From Microbacterium paludicola (GTDB taxonomy: Bacteria; Actinomycetota; Actinomycetes; Actinomycetales; Microbacteriaceae): 64,000 nucleotides of DNA. Both the position numbers and the translations under genes were made by a program. The notes beneath the pieces are model-generated. The model did not search any database. It was given only the letters and a program-made list of their open reading frames with translations, and had not been told where the DNA came from. Shown here piece by piece: positions 10,836 through 19,288 of this stretch (positions are counted from its first letter, which is position 1; the number at the start of each line of letters is the position of its first letter). The stretch is from contig NZ_JADGLL010000005.1 in NCBI RefSeq assembly GCF_015235415.1, forward strand, positions 1 to 64,000. The letters run 5' to 3'.

Positions 10836-11303
10836 ATGCCGACTCCCGAGTTCGTCCTGTCCCTGCGCGCGAAGATCGGGACGGATCCGCTGTGGCTGAG
10901 CGGGGTGACCGCGGTCGTGCTGCGCGGCGACGAGGTGCTGCTCGTCCGCCGCGCGGACAACGGGCACCTCACGCCCGTGACGGGGATCATCGACCCCGGT
11001 GAGGAGCCGGCGGTCGCCGCCGAGCGCGAGGTGCTCGAGGAGGCGGGTGTCGTCGCCGAGGCCGAGTCGCTCGTGTGGGTGCACACCCTGCCGCCGATGG
11101 AGTACGACAACGGCGACCAGGCGCAGTACCTCGACATCGTGTTCCGCTGCCGGTACGTCTCGGGGGAGCCTCACCCGGCGGACGGCGAGAACTCCGAGGC
11201 GCTGTGGCGGAGGCTGGATGACCTGGCCGATGTGAGCGCCGAGATGCGCGAGCGCATCCTGCTCGCCGCCTCGAACCCGGGCGCGGCCCGCTTCGAGCGT
11301 TAG
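10836..11303 (+). CDS. Nudix hydrolase
   Basis: A 155-aa protein with a complete Nudix box: G-IIDPG-E-EPAVAAE-REVLEEAGV, about residues 51-73, which fits GX5EX7REUXEEXGU. Nudix enzymes hydrolyse nucleoside diphosphates linked to another moiety. The region before the box (LLVRRADNGHLTPVTG) resembles ADP-ribose or 8-oxo-dGTP sanitising members, but substrate cannot be decided. The start is fixed by the leaderless promoter. The stop overlaps the convergent XRE-cupin gene by 4 bp. Confidence 0.9.
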   Translation: MPTPEFVLSLRAKIGTDPLWLSGVTAVVLRGDEVLLVRRADNGHLTPVTGIIDPGEEPAVAAEREVLEEAGVVAEAESLVWVHTLPPMEYDNGDQAQYLDIVFRCRYVSGEPHPADGENSEALWRRLDDLADVSAEMRERILLAASNPGAARFER

Positions 11304-11860
11304 CGCAGCTCGGAGATGAGCACGGCGCTGGTGCCCGGCGCGAGGGCCTCGAAGACGTGGGGAACGTCGCCGGCGTAGGCGAGGTAGTCGCCGGGCTCGA
11401 GCTCGATGGGGGCGTCGGCGGGGCCGACCGCCGCCCGGCCGGAGACCAGGATGACGTGCTCGGTCGTCCCCTGATGGTGGGGGTCGGAGCGCCGCGGCTC
11501 GCCCGGGTCGGCGTGGATCAGGTACACGTCACGCCGCGCGCCGGGGGGAGAGGCAGCGAGCAGCGTCGCGCTGTACGCCGCGGCCGCCGAGGGGACGCCG
11601 GAGTGGTCCGACGCGCGGATCAGCGTCGGCGCGCTCGCCTGCTGGTCGACAAGCACCGCGAACGGCACGCCGAGCGCGACGCCGAGCGCCCAGAGCGTCT
11701 CGACGCTCGGGTTCCCCGCGCCGTTCTCGAGCTGCGAAACCGTCGCCTTCGAGATGCCGGCGCGACGGGCGAGCTCGGAGACGGACAGCCCGGCGGCCTC
11801 GCGCTCACGGCGCAGCGTGCGGGCGATTCGCGGTCGGAGATCCTCCATGCCGTTCATCAT
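11300..11860 (-). CDS. XRE-family regulator with C-terminal cupin domain (probable azlCD regulator)
   Basis: A 186-aa protein with an N-terminal helix-turn-helix (about residues 10-60, core GLSVSELARRAGISKATVSQLENG) and a C-terminal cupin barrel (HHQGTTEHVILVSGRAAVG, then ELEPGDYLAYAGDVPHVFEAL). The cupin probably senses a small ligand. ATGs at 11860, 11857 and 11848 are all possible. The gene is divergent from azlC with only about 45 bp between the outermost starts. That gap contains the inverted repeat at 11863-11881, so it probably represses or activates the amino-acid exporter pair. Such XRE-cupin genes next to azlCD are common, but the link here is inference from position. Confidence 0.85.
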   Translation of the reverse strand: MMNGMEDLRPRIARTLRREREAAGLSVSELARRAGISKATVSQLENGAGNPSVETLWALGVALGVPFAVLVDQQASAPTLIRASDHSGVPSAAAAYSATLLAASPPGARRDVYLIHADPGEPRRSDPHHQGTTEHVILVSGRAAVGPADAPIELEPGDYLAYAGDVPHVFEALAPGTSAVLISELR

Positions 11861-11862
11861 GC

Positions 11863-11881
11863 CAAACGCTCGTTCGGTTTG
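11863..11881. promoter_or_regulatory. Inverted repeat, putative operator between XRE-cupin and azlC
   Basis: CAAAC and GTTTG are exact complementary ends of a 19-bp imperfect palindrome that abuts the start of the regulator gene. The half CGTTCGGTTTGA resembles CGTTCAGTTCAG at 11918-11929. Confidence 0.5.
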
Positions 11882-11905
11882 ACGGACATGGACGGGGTGT
11901 TCAGA

Positions 11906-12667
11906 ATGATGGATGTGCGTTCAGTTCAGCGAACGCGACCCGTACAGCGGGTCGCGACCCCCGAGGAGCGGGGCGCGTGGCGCCAGGGCGTCGCGGTTGC
12001 GGTGGCGACCGGCGCCTACGGCGTCTCGTTCGGCGCGCTGTCGGTCCTCGCCGGGCTCGACGTCTGGCAGACGTGCGTGCTGAGCCTGCTGATGTTCACC
12101 GGCGGATCGCAGTTCGCGTTCGTGGGCGTGATCGCCTCCGGCGGCCTCGCCGCCGCGCCCGCCGCGATCGGCTCGGCCGTGCTGCTGGGCCTTCGCAACG
12201 TGGCGTACGCCGTGCGGATGAACCCGATCGTCGGCCTGTCGTGGTGGCACCGGCTCGCCGCGGCGCAGTTCACGATCGACGAGTCCACCGCCGTCGCACT
12301 CGCGCACACCGAGCCCCGCGCCCGCCGCATCGGGTTCTGGGTGACCGGCATCGGCATCTATCTCGGCTGGAACGCCACCACCCTCGCCGGAGCGCTCCTC
12401 GGCGACGTGCTGGGCGACGTCCGCGCGTACGGGCTCGACGCCGCGGCGGCCGCCGCATTCCTCGCGCTGCTGTGGCCGCGCCTGCGGTCGCGACAGGCGG
12501 TCGCCGTCGGGGTCGCCGCCGCGATCGTCGCCGCGTCGCTGACACCCTGGCTCATGCCGGGCCTGCCCGTGATGATCGCCGCGCTGGTCGCGCTCGTCGT
12601 CGGCTGGTTCAACTGGCTCGGCGCCCGAGATGTGAGCGGCGGCCCGGCGGGGGAGGAGAGGCGATGA
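11906..12667 (+). CDS. azlC: AzlC-family branched-chain amino acid export permease, large subunit
   Basis: About 253 aa from ATG 11906. ATG 11909 and GTG 11915 are equally possible. The protein has several transmembrane segments and the family signatures FTGGSQFAFVGV (about residues 65-76) and LLGLRNVAYAVRMNP, and the stretch QFTIDESTAVAL is also typical of AzlC. With AzlD it forms an exporter of branched-chain amino acids or analogues such as 4-azaleucine. The 3' end overlaps azlD as ATGA, so the two are translationally coupled. The inverted repeat GCGTTC-N8-GAACGC at 11917-11936 lies over the start codons. Confidence 0.9.
   Translation: MMDVRSVQRTRPVQRVATPEERGAWRQGVAVAVATGAYGVSFGALSVLAGLDVWQTCVLSLLMFTGGSQFAFVGVIASGGLAAAPAAIGSAVLLGLRNVAYAVRMNPIVGLSWWHRLAAAQFTIDESTAVALAHTEPRARRIGFWVTGIGIYLGWNATTLAGALLGDVLGDVRAYGLDAAAAAAFLALLWPRLRSRQAVAVGVAAAIVAASLTPWLMPGLPVMIAALVALVVGWFNWLGARDVSGGPAGEERR
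11917..11936. promoter_or_regulatory. Second inverted repeat at the azlC start
   Basis: GCGTTC and GAACGC are perfect 6-bp arms around an 8-bp spacer. The repeat overlaps the alternative azlC start codons, where a bound regulator or an RNA hairpin could block expression. Confidence 0.4.
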
Positions 12668-12978
12668 CGATGTGGACCGCCGTCCTGATCGCCGCGATCG
12701 CCTGCGTCGTCCTGAAGCTCGCGGGATACCTCGTGCCGACCGACTGGCTCGAGCGCGAGCGGCCGGCGCGCATCACCGACCTCCTGACCGTCGCGCTGCT
12801 CGCCTCGCTCGTGGCCGTGCAGACCCTCGGGTCGGGGATGGCCGTCGTCGTCGACGCGCGCGTGCCGGCCGTCCTCGTCGCGGGCATCCTGCTCTGGCTG
12901 CGTGCCCCCTTCCTCGTCGTGGTCGTCGCCGCGGCGCTGGTCGCCGCCCTCCTGCGTCTTGTCGGCTGGGCCGCGTAG
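12664..12978 (+). CDS. azlD: AzlD-family small subunit of amino acid exporter
   Basis: A 104-aa membrane protein beginning MTMWTAVLIAAIACVVLKLAGYLVP. This is the usual AzlD start, with a conserved first helix and a KLAGYLVP turn. Three further hydrophobic stretches follow, including VPAVLVAGILLWLRAPFLVVV. It overlaps azlC by 4 bp and is too short to act alone. The pair is expected to form the export complex. Confidence 0.9.
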   Translation: MTMWTAVLIAAIACVVLKLAGYLVPTDWLERERPARITDLLTVALLASLVAVQTLGSGMAVVVDARVPAVLVAGILLWLRAPFLVVVVAAALVAALLRLVGWAA

Positions 12979-12981
12979 CCT
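12976..12981 (+). promoter_or_regulatory. -10 box TAGCCT of a leaderless promoter
   Basis: TAGCCT overlaps the azlD stop codon (TAG) and lies 6 nt before ATG 12988. Confidence 0.5.
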
Positions 12982-12987
12982 GGAACG

Positions 12988-13434
12988 ATGCGCCGTCCCT
13001 GGCTGAATCGCCTCGCCCTCGCCGTCCTCGCCCTCGTCACGGGCGGGATCTTCGGGGTGGCGGGGACGATCGCGCACGCATACGTGCTCGGTGTGATCCC
13101 GGTCGGGCTCATCCTGGCGCTGCTCGGCTGCGCCGCCCTGCTGATCGGCCTGCGCCTGCTGCTGGAGGACCGCTGGATCACCTGGATCGCCGGGCTCGGC
13201 ATGCTCGCGATGCTGCTCGTGTACTCGGGAAGGGGACCGGGCGGATCCGTTGTGGTTCCGGAGCCCGCCGAGGGCGCCTTCCCGATCGGCATCGTGTGGA
13301 CCTACGCGCTGACCGGGGTGGTGCTGCTCGCCGGCGCGTGGCCCGACATGTCGCGTCTGCGGATGGCGCCGCCGGGCGCGACGACCGGTGGTGCCGAGGA
13401 CGGGTCTCCGGGGACGCGTAGAATCGATCCGTGA
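12988..13434 (+). CDS. Small four-helix membrane protein upstream of fdxA
   Basis: A 148-aa protein with four hydrophobic segments (about residues 9-30, 34-57, 64-81 and 102-120). A glycine/proline-rich loop, [14 protein letters not shown], lies between helices 3 and 4. The short cytoplasmic tail is variable. It resembles the DUF6113-type proteins that often precede ferredoxin genes in Microbacteriaceae, but this name is from memory and uncertain. Its stop codon overlaps the fdxA GTG by 4 bp. No catalytic motif is visible. Confidence 0.7.
   Translation: MRRPWLNRLALAVLALVTGGIFGVAGTIAHAYVLGVIPVGLILALLGCAALLIGLRLLLEDRWITWIAGLGMLAMLLVYSGRGPGGSVVVPEPAEGAFPIGIVWTYALTGVVLLAGAWPDMSRLRMAPPGATTGGAEDGSPGTRRIDP
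13419..13424 (+). promoter_or_regulatory. -10 box TAGAAT of a leaderless fdxA promoter
   Basis: TAGAAT lies inside the 3' end of the preceding gene, 6 nt before the fdxA GTG. fdxA can therefore be transcribed on its own as well as by read-through. Confidence 0.55.
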
Positions 13435-13757
13435 CTTATGTGATCGCGTTGCCGTGTGTGGATGTCAAGGATCGCGCGTGCATCGACGAGTGTCCGGTCG
13501 ACTGCATCTACGAGGGTGAGCGCAGCCTCTACATCCACCCGGACGAGTGCGTCGACTGCGGCGCGTGCGAGCCGGTGTGCCCGGTCGAGGCGATCTACTA
13601 CGAGGACGACCTCCCCGACGAGTGGCAGGACTACTACAAGGCGAACGTCGAGTTCTTCGACGAGATCGGCTCCCCGGGCGGCGCCGCGAAGGTCGGCGTG
13701 ATCCCCAAGGACCACCCGATCATCGCCGCCCTGCCCCCGCAGGCCGACGCCCACTGA
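13431..13757 (+). CDS. fdxA: Ferredoxin, 7Fe type (3Fe-4S plus 4Fe-4S)
   Basis: A 108-aa FdxA-type ferredoxin. The first cluster-binding stretch is [19 protein letters not shown], which has the C-X7-C pattern expected when a 3Fe-4S cluster replaces one site. The second is [12 protein letters not shown], the full CxxCxxCxxxCP pattern. The C-terminal half ([19 protein letters not shown]) is the usual FdxA extension. It serves as a low-potential electron carrier. The gene sits directly before dapC, the order I recall for fdxC-dapC in mycobacteria. Confidence 0.96.
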   Translation: MTYVIALPCVDVKDRACIDECPVDCIYEGERSLYIHPDECVDCGACEPVCPVEAIYYEDDLPDEWQDYYKANVEFFDEIGSPGGAAKVGVIPKDHPIIAALPPQADAH

Positions 13758-13767
13758 GCGCGGCGTC

Positions 13768-14877
13768 GTGAGCGTCAAGGACCTCGCCGACTACCCCTGG
13801 GACGCCGTCGCCCCCTACGCCGAGCGCGCCCGCGCGCACGCCGACGGGATCTGCGACCTGTCGATCGGCTCGCCGGTCGACCCCACCCCCGACGTCGTGC
13901 GCCGCGCCCTCGCCGAGGCGACCGACGCGCACGCCTACCCGCAGACGGTCGGCACGCCGCAGCTGCGCGAGGCGATCGCCGCCTGGTTCGACCGACGCCG
14001 GGGAGTGCCGGGCCTCGAGCCGCGCAACGTGCTGCCGACCATCGGCTCGAAGGAGCTGGTGGCGCTGCTGCCGACGCTGCTGGGCCTCGGCGAGGGTGAC
14101 ATCGTCGTGTATCCCCGCGCGGCGTACCCGACCTACGAGGTGGGCGCCCGGGTCGCCGGCGCGACGCCTCTCGCGTCGGATGAGCCCGACGAGTGGCCCG
14201 AGGGCACGAAGCTGATCTGGATCAACTCGCCCGGCAACCCCGACGGCCGCGTCTGGAGCGTCGACGAGCTGCGCCGTGCGGTGGCGCGGGCACGCGAGCT
14301 CGGCGCGGTGATCGCCGGCGACGAGTGCTACGCCGAACTCGGCTGGGACGCGCCCTGGGATGTCGAGCCGGTGCCGAGCATCCTGGATCCGCGTGTCATC
14401 GGCGACAGCCGCGCGAACGTGCTGAGCGTGTACTCCCTGAGCAAGCAATCGAACCTCGCGGGCTACCGCGCGGCGTTCGTCGCCGGATGCGCGCGCATCG
14501 TCGGCGACCTGCTCACGGCCCGCAAGCACCTCGGTCTCATGCCTCCCGGTCCCGTGCAGCACGCGATGGCCGCGGCGCTCGGCGACGACGCGCACGTCGC
14601 CGAGCAGAAGGAGCGCTACCGCGCGCGGCGCGACATCCTGCGGCCGGCGCTGGAAGCCGCGGGCTTCACGATCGACCGCAGCGAGGCGGGGCTGTACCTC
14701 TGGGCGACCGAGGGACGCGACGCCTGGGAGTCGATGGGACGCCTCGCCGACCTCGGCATCCTGGCCGGCCCCGGGGTCTTCTACGGCCCGTTCTTCCCGC
14801 AGCATGTGCGCCTGTCGCTCACGGCGAGCGACGAGCGGATCGCCGCGGCAGCCGCGCGTCTTCGCGCCGCCCGCTGA
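13768..14877 (+). CDS. dapC: Succinyldiaminopimelate transaminase DapC
   Basis: A 369-aa class I/II PLP aminotransferase. The PLP lysine is in YSLSKQSNLAGYR (about residue 226), the NSPGNPDGR turn is typical of fold type I, and the C-terminal arginine lies in VRLSLTAS. DapC converts N-succinyl-2-amino-6-ketopimelate with glutamate to N-succinyl-LL-diaminopimelate in lysine and cell-wall precursor synthesis. The assignment over other aminotransferases rests on the fdxA neighbour and on nearby dapD and dapE. GTG 13768 begins 10 bp after fdxA, so both are probably one transcript. Length is normal. Confidence 0.93.
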   Translation: MSVKDLADYPWDAVAPYAERARAHADGICDLSIGSPVDPTPDVVRRALAEATDAHAYPQTVGTPQLREAIAAWFDRRRGVPGLEPRNVLPTIGSKELVALLPTLLGLGEGDIVVYPRAAYPTYEVGARVAGATPLASDEPDEWPEGTKLIWINSPGNPDGRVWSVDELRRAVARARELGAVIAGDECYAELGWDAPWDVEPVPSILDPRVIGDSRANVLSVYSLSKQSNLAGYRAAFVAGCARIVGDLLTARKHLGLMPPGPVQHAMAAALGDDAHVAEQKERYRARRDILRPALEAAGFTIDRSEAGLYLWATEGRDAWESMGRLADLGILAGPGVFYGPFFPQHVRLSLTASDERIAAAAARLRAAR

Positions 14878-14908
14878 CCTTTTCTCGGCCGCCGAGCGCC
14901 GGATTTCG

Positions 14909-14928
14909 TCGGATCCGTCAACGGATCC
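14909..14928 (+). terminator. Weak hairpin after dapC
   Basis: CGGATCCGT and ACGGATCCG form a short perfect stem about a CA loop, 30 bp after the dapC stop codon. It may end the fdxA-dapC transcript. Confidence 0.4.
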
Positions 14929-14970
14929 GCCCGGAGTTCGGCGGGTGTCACAGGTGTGGTTCGCGGCGGA

Positions 14971-15094
14971 TAGGCTGTACGAGGCCATCCGGCAGACCGG
15001 GGGCCGACAAGGCGCGCTGTCGTGAACGACGGCGGCGGGCCGAGACTCCCTTGACAGCGACACGATTCGCGACTGCATATCGCAAGGAGGCGCC
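14971..15094 (+). promoter_or_regulatory. gltA promoter region with two candidate promoters
   Basis: A TAGGCT -10 box at 14971-14976 would give a leader of about 115 nt. A second promoter is suggested by a perfect -35 TTGACA at 15051-15056 and a -10 of GCATAT at 15075-15080 with an 18-nt spacer, giving a very short leader. An AAGGAGG ribosome-binding site follows at about 15083-15089. Confidence 0.5.
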
Positions 15095-16393
<1,299 letters not shown>

Positions 16394-16404
16394 AACGGTG
16401 ATGA

Positions 16405-16440
16405 GAACGGCCGCAACCCCTCGGGGCTGCGGCCGTTCTT
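16405..16440 (+). terminator. Intrinsic terminator of gltA
   Basis: GAACGGCCGCA and TGCGGCCGTTC form a strong stem, extended by CCCC/GGGG in the loop, and are followed by TTCTT. Confidence 0.85.
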
Positions 16441-16450
16441 CTGTGCCCCG

Positions 16451-17010
16451 TCCGGTCGTTGAGCGACCGAGCGCCAGCGAGGGAGTCGAAACGGTAGAGC
16501 CGGCCCGCGGCTTCGCCCCTGGTGGGGTCCGGGCGGTTTCGACTCGCTCCGCTCGCTCAACCAGCAATGGGGGAGCACCCGCATCGACCCCCTCCGGTCG
16601 TTGAGCGACCGAGCGCCAGCGAGGGAGTCGAAACGGTAGAGCCGCTCCTCGGCTTCGGCCCTGGTGGGGTCCGGGCGGTTTCGACTCGCTTCGCTCGCTC
16701 AACCAGCAATGGGGGCAGCACCCGCATCGACCCCCTCCGGTCGTTGAGCGACCGAGCGCCAGCGAGGGAGTCGAAACGGTAGAGCCGGCCCGCGGCTTCG
16801 CCCCTGGTGGGGTCCGGTCGGTTTCGACTCGCTCCGCTCGCTCAACCAGCAATGGGGGAGCACCCGCATCGACCCCCTCCGGTCGTTGAGCGACCGAGCG
16901 CCAGCGAGGGAGTCGAAACGGTAGAGCCGCTCCTCGGCTTCGCCCCTGGCTGGGTCCGGGCGGTTTCGACTCGCTTCGCTCGCTCAACCAGCAATGGTGG
17001 GGCAGCAAGC
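16451..17010. repeat. Tandem array of four 142/143-bp repeats with alternating subtypes
   Basis: Copies start at 16451, 16593, 16736 and 16878, and each begins TCCGGTCGTTGAGCGACCG. Copies 1 and 3 share one variant (GGCCCGCGGCTTCG and CTCCGCTCG). Copies 2 and 4 share another (GCTCCTCGGCTTCG and CTTCGCTCG). The array is therefore really two copies of a 285-bp dimer. Within each unit GTTGAGCG...GAGTCGAAAC is answered by GTTTCGACTC...CGCTCAAC in reverse orientation, so each can fold into a long imperfect hairpin. The array fills the gap between convergent gltA and dapD. Reading frames across it are repeats and not genes. Confidence 0.9.
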
Positions 17011-17036
17011 ACCTACCGAAGCGCCCCACGTGCGAC

Positions 17037-17160
17037 CGAAGGGAGCGTGCCGCGGATGCGGCCAACCAGCGCGCCCGGACGGAGCGAAGCGACGTCACAT
17101 CGAGCGCGAGTGCCGCCGCGAAGCGGCCGGCCGAGCGATCGATCGCGCGCGGCCAAAGAA
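17037..17160. repeat. Second repeat type after the array, shared with 30610-30725
   Basis: The segment CCAACCAGCGCGCCCGGACG with the following GGAGCG...GACGTC...CATCGAGC and a GAGCGATCGATC motif recurs, with small differences, at 30610-30725. It ends against the stop codon of dapD. Confidence 0.7.
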
Positions 17161-17162
17161 AA

Positions 17163-18107
17163 TCAGTGCAGCGCCGGGTTCAGCGTCACGCCGACGCCGG
17201 AGCGGCGGCGGGCCTCGATCGCGCCGGTGAGCGAGTTGCGGATGTAGAGGAGGCCGCTCGATCCCGAGAGCTGCGCGCCCTTGGCGACGCGGACGGATCC
17301 GTCCTCCAGCGGGGGCTCGTCGACGAGGAGGATCTTCGTGCCGGCCGTGATGTAGAGGCCCGCCTCGACGACGCAGTCGTCGCCGATCGAGATGCCGACG
17401 CCCGCGTTGGCGCCGAGCAGCGAGCGCTCGCCGAACGAGACGCGGTGCTTGCCGCCGCCCGAGAGGGTTCCCATGATCGACGAGCCGCCGCCGATGTCGG
17501 AGCCGTCGCCGATGACGACGCCCTGCGAGATGCGTCCCTCGATCATCGAGACGCCGAGCGTGCCGGCGTTGAAGTTGACGAAGCCCTCGTGCATCACGAC
17601 GGTGCCGGGGGAGAGGTAGGCGCCGAGCCGCACGCGCGACGCGTCGGCGATGCGCACGCCCTCGGGCGCGACGTAGTCGGTCAGGCGCGGGAACTTGTCG
17701 AGCGAGACGATCTGCACGCCGTCGCGCTGGAGGTAGGGGCGCAGGCGCACCGCGTCGTCGGGGTGCATCGGGCCCGCGTTGGTCCAGGCGACGGTCGGCA
17801 GGTGCGCGAAGATCCCGTCGAGGTTCAGCTCGTTGGGCCGCACCAGGCGGTGCGACAGCGCGTGGAGACGAAGGTACGCGTCCGGCGTCGATGCGGGGGC
17901 GACGTCGAGGTCGATCTCGAGGGTCACCACCTCGACCGTCACGTTGCGGCGGTCGTCGGGCGCCGCGAGCCGGTCGAGGCGCTCGACGTCATCGCTCAGG
18001 TCGCCTCCGCGGCCCGCGTGCGGCGACGGGAACCAGGTGTCGAGCACGGTTCCGTCCGCGGCGACCGTGGCGAGTCCGACTCCTGACACCCAGCGCTCAG
18101 CATCCAT
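17163..18107 (-). CDS. dapD: Tetrahydrodipicolinate N-succinyltransferase DapD (actinobacterial type)
   Basis: A 314-aa protein that transfers succinyl from succinyl-CoA to tetrahydrodipicolinate in lysine/diaminopimelate synthesis. It is of the long actinobacterial DapD type. An N-terminal domain is followed by a left-handed beta helix with hexapeptide turns, including YLSPGTVVMHEGFVNFNAG, MIEGRISQGVVIGDGSDIGGG and a GGGKHRVSFGERSLLGANAG stretch. The C-terminal region ARRRSGVGVTLNPALH closes the fold. ATG 18107 is fixed by TAGAAT 6 nt upstream. It is divergent from dapE with 107 bp between, so the pathway genes share a bidirectional control region. Confidence 0.96.
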   Translation of the reverse strand: MDAERWVSGVGLATVAADGTVLDTWFPSPHAGRGGDLSDDVERLDRLAAPDDRRNVTVEVVTLEIDLDVAPASTPDAYLRLHALSHRLVRPNELNLDGIFAHLPTVAWTNAGPMHPDDAVRLRPYLQRDGVQIVSLDKFPRLTDYVAPEGVRIADASRVRLGAYLSPGTVVMHEGFVNFNAGTLGVSMIEGRISQGVVIGDGSDIGGGSSIMGTLSGGGKHRVSFGERSLLGANAGVGISIGDDCVVEAGLYITAGTKILLVDEPPLEDGSVRVAKGAQLSGSSGLLYIRNSLTGAIEARRRSGVGVTLNPALH

Positions 18108-18113
18108 GTCTCG

Positions 18114-18119
18114 ATTCTA
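18114..18119 (-). promoter_or_regulatory. -10 box TAGAAT of a leaderless dapD promoter
   Basis: On the minus strand TAGAAT lies 6 nt before ATG 18107. Confidence 0.55.
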
Positions 18120-18202
18120 GGGAGGGCCCGCCGCTCGCGCGCTCGGGTGACGTCACGATCGCTCGGGATCGTCCCGGCTCGGGCGAGGCGGCGCGAACGA
18201 AA

Positions 18203-18208
18203 TAGGGT
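18203..18208 (+). promoter_or_regulatory. -10 box TAGGGT of a leaderless dapE promoter
   Basis: TAGGGT lies 6 nt before ATG 18215. Confidence 0.55.
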
Positions 18209-18214
18209 TGAGGC

Positions 18215-19288
18215 ATGCCCCTCGATCTGACCGCCTCCTCGCCGGACATCACGCGCGCGATCTGCGACATCCCGAGCGTGTCGGACGACGAGCGGACGCT
18301 GGCGGACGCGGTCGAGGCGGCGATCGCGCCGCTCGCCCACCTCGAGCTGCACCGGGACGGCGACACCATCGTCGCCCGCACGAACCTCGGTCGTGCGCAG
18401 CGCGTGGTGATCGCCGGCCACATCGACACGGTGCCGATCAACGCCAACGTGCCGACGCGCGACATCGAGATCGACGGCGAGGCGTTCATCTGGGGTCGCG
18501 GCACGGTCGACATGAAGGCCGGCGTTGCGGTGCAGCTGAAGCTCGCGGCCGAGCTCACGAACCCCGCGGTCGACATCACCTGGATCTGGTACGACCACGA
18601 GGAGGTCGCGGCCGAGCTGAGCGGGCTCACGCGCCTCGCGGCGACCCGCCCCGACCTGTTCGCGGGCGACTTCGCCATCCTCGGGGAGCCCACGGCGGGC
18701 GTCGTCGAGGGCGGCTGCAACGGCACGCTCCGCGCGATGGTGCGCACCCATGGGGTGCGCTCCCACAGCGCCCGCGCATGGATCGGCGAGAACGCGATCC
18801 ACGCGGCGGCGCCGATCCTGGCCCGGCTCGCCGAGTACCGCCCGCGCACCATCGCGGTCGACGGCCTCGAGTACCGCGAGGGCCTCAACGCGGTGGCGAT
18901 CACGGGCGGCGTGGCGGGCAACGTCATCCCCGACCTGTGCGAGGTCGAGGTCAACTTCCGCTTCGCGCCGAGCCGCTCGGAGGACGACGCCGTCGCGCAT
19001 GTGCGCGCGCTGTTCTCGGGCTTCGAGGTCGAGATCACCGACCTCTCCGGGGGCGCGAGGCCCGGCCTCGATGCCCCGCTGGCCCAGGACTTCGTGCGCG
19101 CCGTCGGCGGCACCCCGAAGCCCAAGTACGGCTGGACGGATGTCGCGCGGTTCTCGAAGCTCGGCGTGCCGGCGGTGAACTACGGACCCGGCGACCCTCT
19201 TCTCGCCCATCACGACGAGGAGCGGGTGGCCGTCTCGCAGATCGAGGAGGTCGAGCGAGGGCTCCGGGCGTGGCTCACGACGCTCTGA
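18215..19288 (+). CDS. dapE: Succinyl-diaminopimelate desuccinylase DapE
   Basis: A 357-aa M20-family metallo-hydrolase that removes succinate from N-succinyl-LL-diaminopimelate. Metal ligands are visible in AGHIDTVP (His, about residue 69), WGRGTVDMKAG (Asp), YDHEEV (general base and ligand Glu), GEPTAG and the last His in LLAHHDEERV. The dimerisation region GVRSHSARAW is intact. It is the third dap gene in this segment. The 3' end overlaps the next gene by 19 bp, so the glycosyltransferase is probably cotranscribed. Confidence 0.95.
   Translation: MPLDLTASSPDITRAICDIPSVSDDERTLADAVEAAIAPLAHLELHRDGDTIVARTNLGRAQRVVIAGHIDTVPINANVPTRDIEIDGEAFIWGRGTVDMKAGVAVQLKLAAELTNPAVDITWIWYDHEEVAAELSGLTRLAATRPDLFAGDFAILGEPTAGVVEGGCNGTLRAMVRTHGVRSHSARAWIGENAIHAAAPILARLAEYRPRTIAVDGLEYREGLNAVAITGGVAGNVIPDLCEVEVNFRFAPSRSEDDAVAHVRALFSGFEVEITDLSGGARPGLDAPLAQDFVRAVGGTPKPKYGWTDVARFSKLGVPAVNYGPGDPLLAHHDEERVAVSQIEEVERGLRAWLTTL

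Noticed and set aside
16451..17160. Possible CRISPR array
   Set aside because: The units are 142-143 bp and nearly identical over their full length, with no unique spacers and no cas genes.
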